DNA from: an uncultured Clostridia bacterium
Lineage (GTDB): Bacteria > Bacillota > Clostridia > Peptostreptococcales > Anaerovoracaceae
Assembly: GCA_946541285.1 (NCBI GenBank)
Contig: CAMNJG010000007.1
Span: 1 to 18,329, forward strand
Length of the DNA: 18,329 nucleotides
Direction: 5' to 3'
Within the stretch, counting starts at the first letter, position 1; every line of letters begins with the position of its first letter. A program made the translations under genes and the position numbers. Below are positions 15,626 through 18,329 of this stretch, piece by piece. The notes under the pieces were generated by a model. The model did not search any database and was not told the DNA's origin. It saw only the letters and a list, made by a program, of their open reading frames with translations.

Positions 15626-16378
15626 TTATACACAGATATGATCCTTCAGCTTTTCATATATTTTGTCACCGATCCCGCTGACACTCCTGATATCCTCTGC
15701 CGACTGGAATGCTCCATTCGTATTACGATAATCAATGATTCTTGAGGCAATCGCCGGGCCGACTCCCGGCAGCGTCTGCAGTTCCTCACTGCCCGCTGTA
15801 TTCAGGTTGACTCTCCCGGAATTCTGCGGATTCTCTGCCTTCGCCGCACCTCCGGATGCTGCCGGAATGCCGCCAGTCTCCCCACTTTCTCCATTCTGTG
15901 CCTGGAATACTGTTCCGGAAGCTTCCGCGGCTTCGACTTCTGCCGCGGTTGGAACGTATATTTTCTGTCCGTCTTCGCATACCGATGCCAGATTCAGATT
16001 TTTGACAGAGGCTTCTTCATTTCTTCCTCCCGCCGCGTCAATGGCTTCAAACACACGGGATCCGTATGGGATACAGACCACCATCGGCGAATTCACGGCA
16101 CCACTGACATCCACATAAATATATTCCGGAACGGCTTCCACAGCAGAATCCGCGCTGCCGGCACTGTCCCCTGAAGAAGCGGTTTCACTTTTCCCCTCCC
16201 GGGATCCATCCGCCGGAGCTGATTCCTGAGACGTTTCCGTCCTGACCAGTTCCCCTTCCACAGATACATCCCGGACGGAAACATATACCACGAGAGCAGC
16301 AAGCAGCACCACAGCAATCAGAATGTACCGCAGTTTTTTCTTATCGGGATCCTTCAGACTGACCTGCTTGATATCCAT
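15626..16378 (-). CDS. comEA: ComEA-like DNA-binding protein (SLBB plus helix-hairpin-helix)
   Basis: ComEA is the membrane-anchored DNA receptor of natural transformation in Gram-positive bacteria. The 250-residue product has a short cytoplasmic N-terminus, one membrane segment (about residues 17-36), a low-complexity Ser/Ala/Glu-rich stalk (about 45-83), an SLBB domain (about 87-145, starting IYVDVSGAV), a second polar linker and a C-terminal tandem helix-hairpin-helix domain (190-250) with VNLNTAGSEELQTLPGVGP and SVSGIGDKIYEKLK. GGAGGTGG lies eight bases before the ATG at 16378. No comEC follows; the gene stands alone ahead of the acc promoter. ComEA-like proteins also occur in species not known to be transformable, so competence cannot be claimed from this gene only. 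Confidence 0.9.
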   Translation of the reverse strand: MDIKQVSLKDPDKKKLRYILIAVVLLAALVVYVSVRDVSVEGELVRTETSQESAPADGSREGKSETASSGDSAGSADSAVEAVPEYIYVDVSGAVNSPMVVCIPYGSRVFEAIDAAGGRNEEASVKNLNLASVCEDGQKIYVPTAAEVEAAEASGTVFQAQNGESGETGGIPAASGGAAKAENPQNSGRVNLNTAGSEELQTLPGVGPAIASRIIDYRNTNGAFQSAEDIRSVSGIGDKIYEKLKDHICV

Positions 16379-16400
16379 TATTTACCACCTCCCTGTCATA

Positions 16401-16429
16401 AGAATATCTCACAGGAACTGTAAAGTCAA
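16401..16429 (-). promoter_or_regulatory. sigma-A promoter of comEA
   Basis: On the minus strand TTGACT (16429-16424) and TATTCT (16406-16401) are spaced by 17 bp, with five and four of six matches. The start of transcription would be near 16394, only about 15 nt before the start codon, so the leader is just long enough for the ribosome binding site. Confidence 0.6.
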
Positions 16430-16453
16430 TACTGAAATGTAATTTACTGTATT
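16428..16453. repeat. imperfect palindrome next to the comEA -35 box
   Basis: AATACTG at 16428-16434 and CTGTATT at 16447-16453 are the ends of a 26-bp imperfect palindrome in which nine of thirteen base pairs are symmetrical. It touches the comEA -35 box, a position suited to a regulator. No known box was recognised. Confidence 0.3.
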
Positions 16454-16518
16454 CTCGTATGATTTAGTCGAAGACTGAACAGCAACTGTTGTTTTACATA
16501 TTTTTTTCAGCATCACCC

Positions 16519-16547
16519 TTTCCATTTTTTTATCCCCATGCTATTAT
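16519..16547 (+). promoter_or_regulatory. possible promoter of the DUF134 gene
   Basis: TTTCCA (16519-16524) and TATTAT (16542-16547) are spaced by 17 bp, with four and five of six matches. Transcription would start near 16554, about 50 nt before the ATG at 16603. It faces away from the comEA promoter in the shared intergenic region. Confidence 0.5.
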
Positions 16548-16602
16548 ATAAAAGACATATGTTCAAAACAGTCAACACACAGATACAGTAATGGTGAAAA
16601 AG

Positions 16603-17010
16603 ATGGCGAGACCAGAAAAAAACAAAAGAATCTGCATGATGCCCTCCACAGTTAATTTTTTCAGTCGCAACAGCTCCTCGGACCCCGGACATCCGGATCA
16701 TCCGGTGACCCTGAGCCTGGAGGAGTTCGAAACCGTCAGACTGATTGATTACAGCGGACTGACACAGCAGGAATGCGCGTCCCAGATGCATGTCGCGCGG
16801 ACGACAGTACAGCGGCTTTATACGGAAGCAAGATCCAAAATCGCGCATTTTCTGGTAGACGGCAGTTCACTCAATATCTGCGGCGGTAATTATGAAATCT
16901 GTAAAAACAGCGACCGTTGCTGCAAGAAATCCGGTTGTCCGCGTCTGTCCTGTGAATCTCCATCTGACCAGCTGCATGGACAGTGCGCGCACTGCTCTGT
17001 TCCGGTCTGA
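16603..17010 (+). CDS. DUF134 family helix-turn-helix protein with Cys-rich tail
   Basis: The product belongs to the DUF134 family, small sigma-70-region-4-like helix-turn-helix proteins of archaea and Bacillota, often found next to NifX/NifB-like iron-molybdenum cofactor proteins; their targets are unknown. The 135-residue form begins MARPEKNKRIC, as is typical, has the conserved TLSLEEFETVRLIDYSGLTQ stretch (about 36-55) and the recognition helix region QQECASQMHVARTTVQRLY (about 55-73). From residue 93 on there are eight cysteines (93, 100, 106, 107, 112, 117, 128, 131) plus H125 and H130, more than in a plain DUF134 protein, which suggests metal or Fe-S sensing. The ATG at 16603 is preferred to 16591 because of the family-typical N-terminus and GGTG upstream. 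The usual NifX-like partner is not seen downstream. Confidence 0.85.
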   Translation: MARPEKNKRICMMPSTVNFFSRNSSSDPGHPDHPVTLSLEEFETVRLIDYSGLTQQECASQMHVARTTVQRLYTEARSKIAHFLVDGSSLNICGGNYEICKNSDRCCKKSGCPRLSCESPSDQLHGQCAHCSVPV

Positions 17011-17030
17011 AGCAGAATCATGCTGTTGAT

Positions 17031-17304
17031 ATGACGTATATTTCAATTGTTGATTTTTCAGACAATTCAGCATATACTTTCTGTAGGGATTTCCGGGAGG
17101 TACTGATATCCGTTGAACACCTGGCCCGATGAACCAAGTGAACGGATGGCAGGTGTCATACAGCGGATTCTCCGAAGCGGAGCAGGATAAGAATCATTGC
17201 AGGCAGAACTGTCCGCAGGGATGAGCGGCCTGCAGGCGGCTGCCGTAATCGAAAAATATCCTCAGGAATTTGCGCAGGTTATTTTCAGACAGTTCCTGAG
17301 ATAA
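17031..17304 (+). pseudogene. decayed gene or chain of three overlapping tiny ORFs
   Basis: This otherwise gene-free stretch between 17011 and 17354 reads as three successive open frames: 17031-17132 (33 residues, MTYISIVDFSDNS at its start), 17129-17224 (31 residues, MNQVNGWQVSYSG at its start) and 17221-17304 (27 residues, MSGLQAAAVIEKYPQ at its start, ending QVIFRQFLR and two stops). Each junction is an ATGA stop-start overlap, and each step moves the frame by one base in the same direction. Codon choice in the third part (CTG, CAG, GCG, ATC) is like that of the real genes here. None has a good ribosome binding site. The simplest reading is one gene of about 90 residues broken by two single-base deletions; three coupled small ORFs, or chance, are alternatives. 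No family was recognised. Confidence 0.35.
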
Positions 17305-17354
17305 TAAAAACAGAATCCATATTCAATCATAATTGTAAAAAAAAGGAGTAACAT

Positions 17355-17582
17355 ATGGGAAGGATAGTTCATACAAAAGGCAGTATCGGGCGCAGGGGCG
17401 TCGCACAGGGCGCAATCTGCCGAACCTGTCCGGGAGGCTGCAAAACAGACTGCCTCAGGGCCGGTGTCAACAATGATCTCACTCACAGACCAGAAGATTT
17501 CGATTTTTCAATTTATTTCAAGGAAATTGATCCTTCCACTTCCGAAACAGGAGATTACTCAGATCCATTTGACGATTTCTGA
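17355..17582 (+). CDS. small acidic protein with CX2CX3CX3C motif
   Basis: I do not recognise a family. The gene is credible because AAAAGGAG sits six bases before the ATG and a clean terminator follows 21 bp after the stop. The 75-residue product has a basic Gly-rich N-terminus (GRIVHTKGSIGRRG), four cysteines in ICRTCPGGCKTDC (about residues 21-34, spacing CX2CX3CX3C), and an acidic, aromatic C-terminal half (many Asp, Glu, Phe and Tyr) with no signal peptide or membrane segment. The Cys spacing could bind a metal or Fe-S cluster. It recalls the Cys pattern of some radical-SAM-modified clostridial peptides (SCIFF type), but there are only four cysteines and no maturase gene nearby, so that is weak. 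It lies 344 bp downstream of the DUF134 gene, which also ends in a Cys-rich tail. Confidence 0.7.
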   Translation: MGRIVHTKGSIGRRGVAQGAICRTCPGGCKTDCLRAGVNNDLTHRPEDFDFSIYFKEIDPSTSETGDYSDPFDDF

Positions 17583-17603
17583 TATTGATTTTTGTTTCTT
17601 CCA

Positions 17604-17627
17604 CCCCGCATCTGCAGCGGGGTTTTT
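17604..17627 (+). terminator. rho-independent terminator after the small Cys-motif gene
   Basis: CCCCGC (17604-17609) pairs with GCGGGG (17617-17622) around a 7-nt loop and is followed by TTTTT (17623-17627). Confidence 0.9.
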
Positions 17628-17664
17628 CTATGGAAACAATATAATGTTCGCGAAGGAAACGCAG

Positions 17665-17688
17665 AAAAACCGCCTGTAACAGGCGGTT
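17665..17688 (-). terminator. rho-independent terminator of the yerC-like gene
   Basis: On the minus strand AACCGCCTG (17688-17680) pairs perfectly with CAGGCGGTT (17676-17668) around the loop TTA, ending in a U-run encoded by A residues at 17665-17669. It lies 36 bp after the stop codon of the YerC-type gene. Confidence 0.9.
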
Positions 17689-17724
17689 CTGATGCTCCAT
17701 TTAATATCCGGAAGGCCGCCGGTG

Positions 17725-18024
17725 TCAGTCCTTCCCGTTTTTTTTCTCAAGGACACGCTGATATCCGTCCGCTCCGAACTGAAGAGTACGGTTGATTCTG
17801 CTGATCGTGGCAGTACTCGCTCCTGTCGTCTCCTCGATCTCACTGTAAGTCTTCTTCTGCAGCAGCAGCCTGGCAACCGCGAATCGCTGAGCCATCGCAC
17901 GAATTTCCTTCACAGTACACAAATCTTCAAAAAACCTGTAACAGTCTTCAAGATTATCAATTTTCATAATTGCGTCAAACAGATCATCTGCTTCAGGTGA
18001 TTTCAATCTGGTATCAAACTCCAT
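17725..18024 (-). CDS. YerC/YecD-type TrpR-like regulator
   Basis: The product is a small helical DNA-binding protein of the TrpR superfamily, YerC/YecD group; target genes in this organism are unknown. The 99-residue form has the family-typical segment ECYRFF-like DCYRFFEDLCTVKEI (about 27-41), AQRFAVARLLLQKKTYSEIEE (about 45-65) and a helix-turn-helix with TGASTATISRINRTL (about 67-81). The ATG at 18024 is chosen because GGAAGGAG lies eight bases upstream and the length fits the family (about 100). The reading frame stays open up to 18162, but that would run into the -10 box of the promoter at 18161-18166. It is a single-gene unit with promoter and terminator. Confidence 0.87.
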   Translation of the reverse strand: MEFDTRLKSPEADDLFDAIMKIDNLEDCYRFFEDLCTVKEIRAMAQRFAVARLLLQKKTYSEIEETTGASTATISRINRTLQFGADGYQRVLEKKNGKD

Positions 18025-18160
18025 GCTTACCGGCTCCTTCCTTTTCATACCATTCCGCGCGCATTTGCTTAATCTGCGCAGAGAAACCGCTGCACAAACG
18101 AAAAAAGGAACTCCTGTCATCAGAAAACAAGGATTCTTTTTCACACTACAGCGTTTAATC

Positions 18161-18189
18161 ATTATACACTAAAGCGCTGAAAGCGTCAA
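18161..18189 (-). promoter_or_regulatory. strong sigma-A promoter of the yerC-like gene
   Basis: On the minus strand TTGACG (18189-18184) and a perfect TATAAT (18166-18161) are spaced by 17 bp. Transcription would start near 18154, giving a long leader of about 130 nt in which no further structure was recognised. Confidence 0.8.
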
Positions 18190-18227
18190 ACCGGACATCC
18201 TTTTTCCTTCACCGACTCCGGCGGATC

Positions 18228-18250
18228 GTTACAATTCACTGGTCGGCCAG
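18228..18250 (-). repeat. 23-bp repeated sequence, copy 2, upstream of a promoter
   Basis: On the plus strand this reads GTTACAATTCA-C-TGGTC-G-GCCAG and agrees with 3188-3210 at 21 of 23 positions. Its promoter-proximal edge is 38 bp upstream of the -35 box of the yerC-like gene, the same distance and orientation as copy 1. Confidence 0.7.
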
Positions 18251-18302
18251 AACCATATGAGAAAACGCTGCTTCTAAGAGTATCACAGTTTTGGGGACAG
18301 CC

Positions 18303-18329
18303 TTTTCAAAACGCACAACGTTTTGAAAA
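18303..18329. repeat. perfect 11-bp inverted repeat at the window edge
   Basis: TTTTCAAAACG (18303-18313) and CGTTTTGAAAA (18319-18329) are exact reverse complements around the loop CACAA. The repeat may continue beyond the window. It could be a terminator of a neighbouring gene or the end of a small dispersed or mobile element; the sequence ends too soon to tell. Confidence 0.5.

Noticed and set aside
17117..17155. ACACCTG/CAGGTGT stem, considered as part of a riboswitch or structured RNA before the small Cys-motif gene
   Set aside because: The stem is short, no known riboswitch core was recognised, and the same bases read better as broken or tiny coding frames.
17355..17582. Small Cys-motif protein considered as a SCIFF-type radical-SAM peptide precursor
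   Set aside because: Only four cysteines instead of six, wrong position in the protein and no radical SAM maturase gene in the window.

Overview
The window looks like chromosomal DNA of a low-to-mid GC Bacillota of the class Clostridia, most likely a Lachnospiraceae-type organism. This rests on protein content (DUF1002/YpuA-like, YnzC/DUF896, YerC-type TrpR-like regulator, DUF134, SLBB-HhH ComEA, COG4100 PLP enzyme, stand-alone AICAR formyltransferase), on AGGAGG-type ribosome binding sites and on near-consensus sigma-A promoters. No rRNA, tRNA, CRISPR array, transposase or prophage module was recognised. The assignment is inference from gene content, not from a marker gene.

Layout, left to right. 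(1) 1-1318: a plus-strand secreted DUF1002 protein with its own promoter, followed by a run of four inverted repeats in a convergent intergenic region, one of which is a good bidirectional terminator. (2) 1319-3210, minus strand: a two-gene unit, gamma-carbonic anhydrase-like protein then AICAR formyltransferase, behind a sigma-A promoter. (3) 3330-11529, minus strand: a DNA-maintenance unit read mutS, mutL, miaA, tyrosine recombinase, COG4100 methionine gamma-lyase-like PLP enzyme, with short gaps or overlaps between genes. (4) 11633-15578, minus strand: the acetyl-CoA carboxylase operon accB-accC-accD-accA with ynzC (DUF896) at its end, behind a strong promoter that carries a FabT-like palindrome at the predicted transcription start, and closed by a long hairpin. 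(5) 15626-16429, minus strand: comEA alone, with its own promoter. (6) 16519-17627, plus strand: a DUF134 HTH protein with a Cys-rich tail, then a stretch that looks like a decayed gene or a chain of three tiny ORFs, then a 75-residue protein with a CX2CX3CX3C motif and a clean terminator. (7) 17665-18250, minus strand: a YerC-type TrpR-like regulator with a terminator and a near-perfect promoter. The right edge has a perfect 11-bp inverted repeat.

Most of the window is ordinary core metabolism and DNA repair: first committed step of fatty acid synthesis, mismatch repair, tRNA modification and late purine synthesis. The parts worth a second look are: a 23-bp sequence present twice, in both cases exactly 38 bp upstream of the -35 box of a minus-strand promoter (gamma-carbonic anhydrase and yerC); the FabT-like operator on the acc promoter; the site-specific recombinase inside the mismatch repair unit; and the DUF134 neighbourhood with its broken or miniature reading frames and small Cys-motif protein. 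I did not find convincing evidence for an entirely new multi-gene system.
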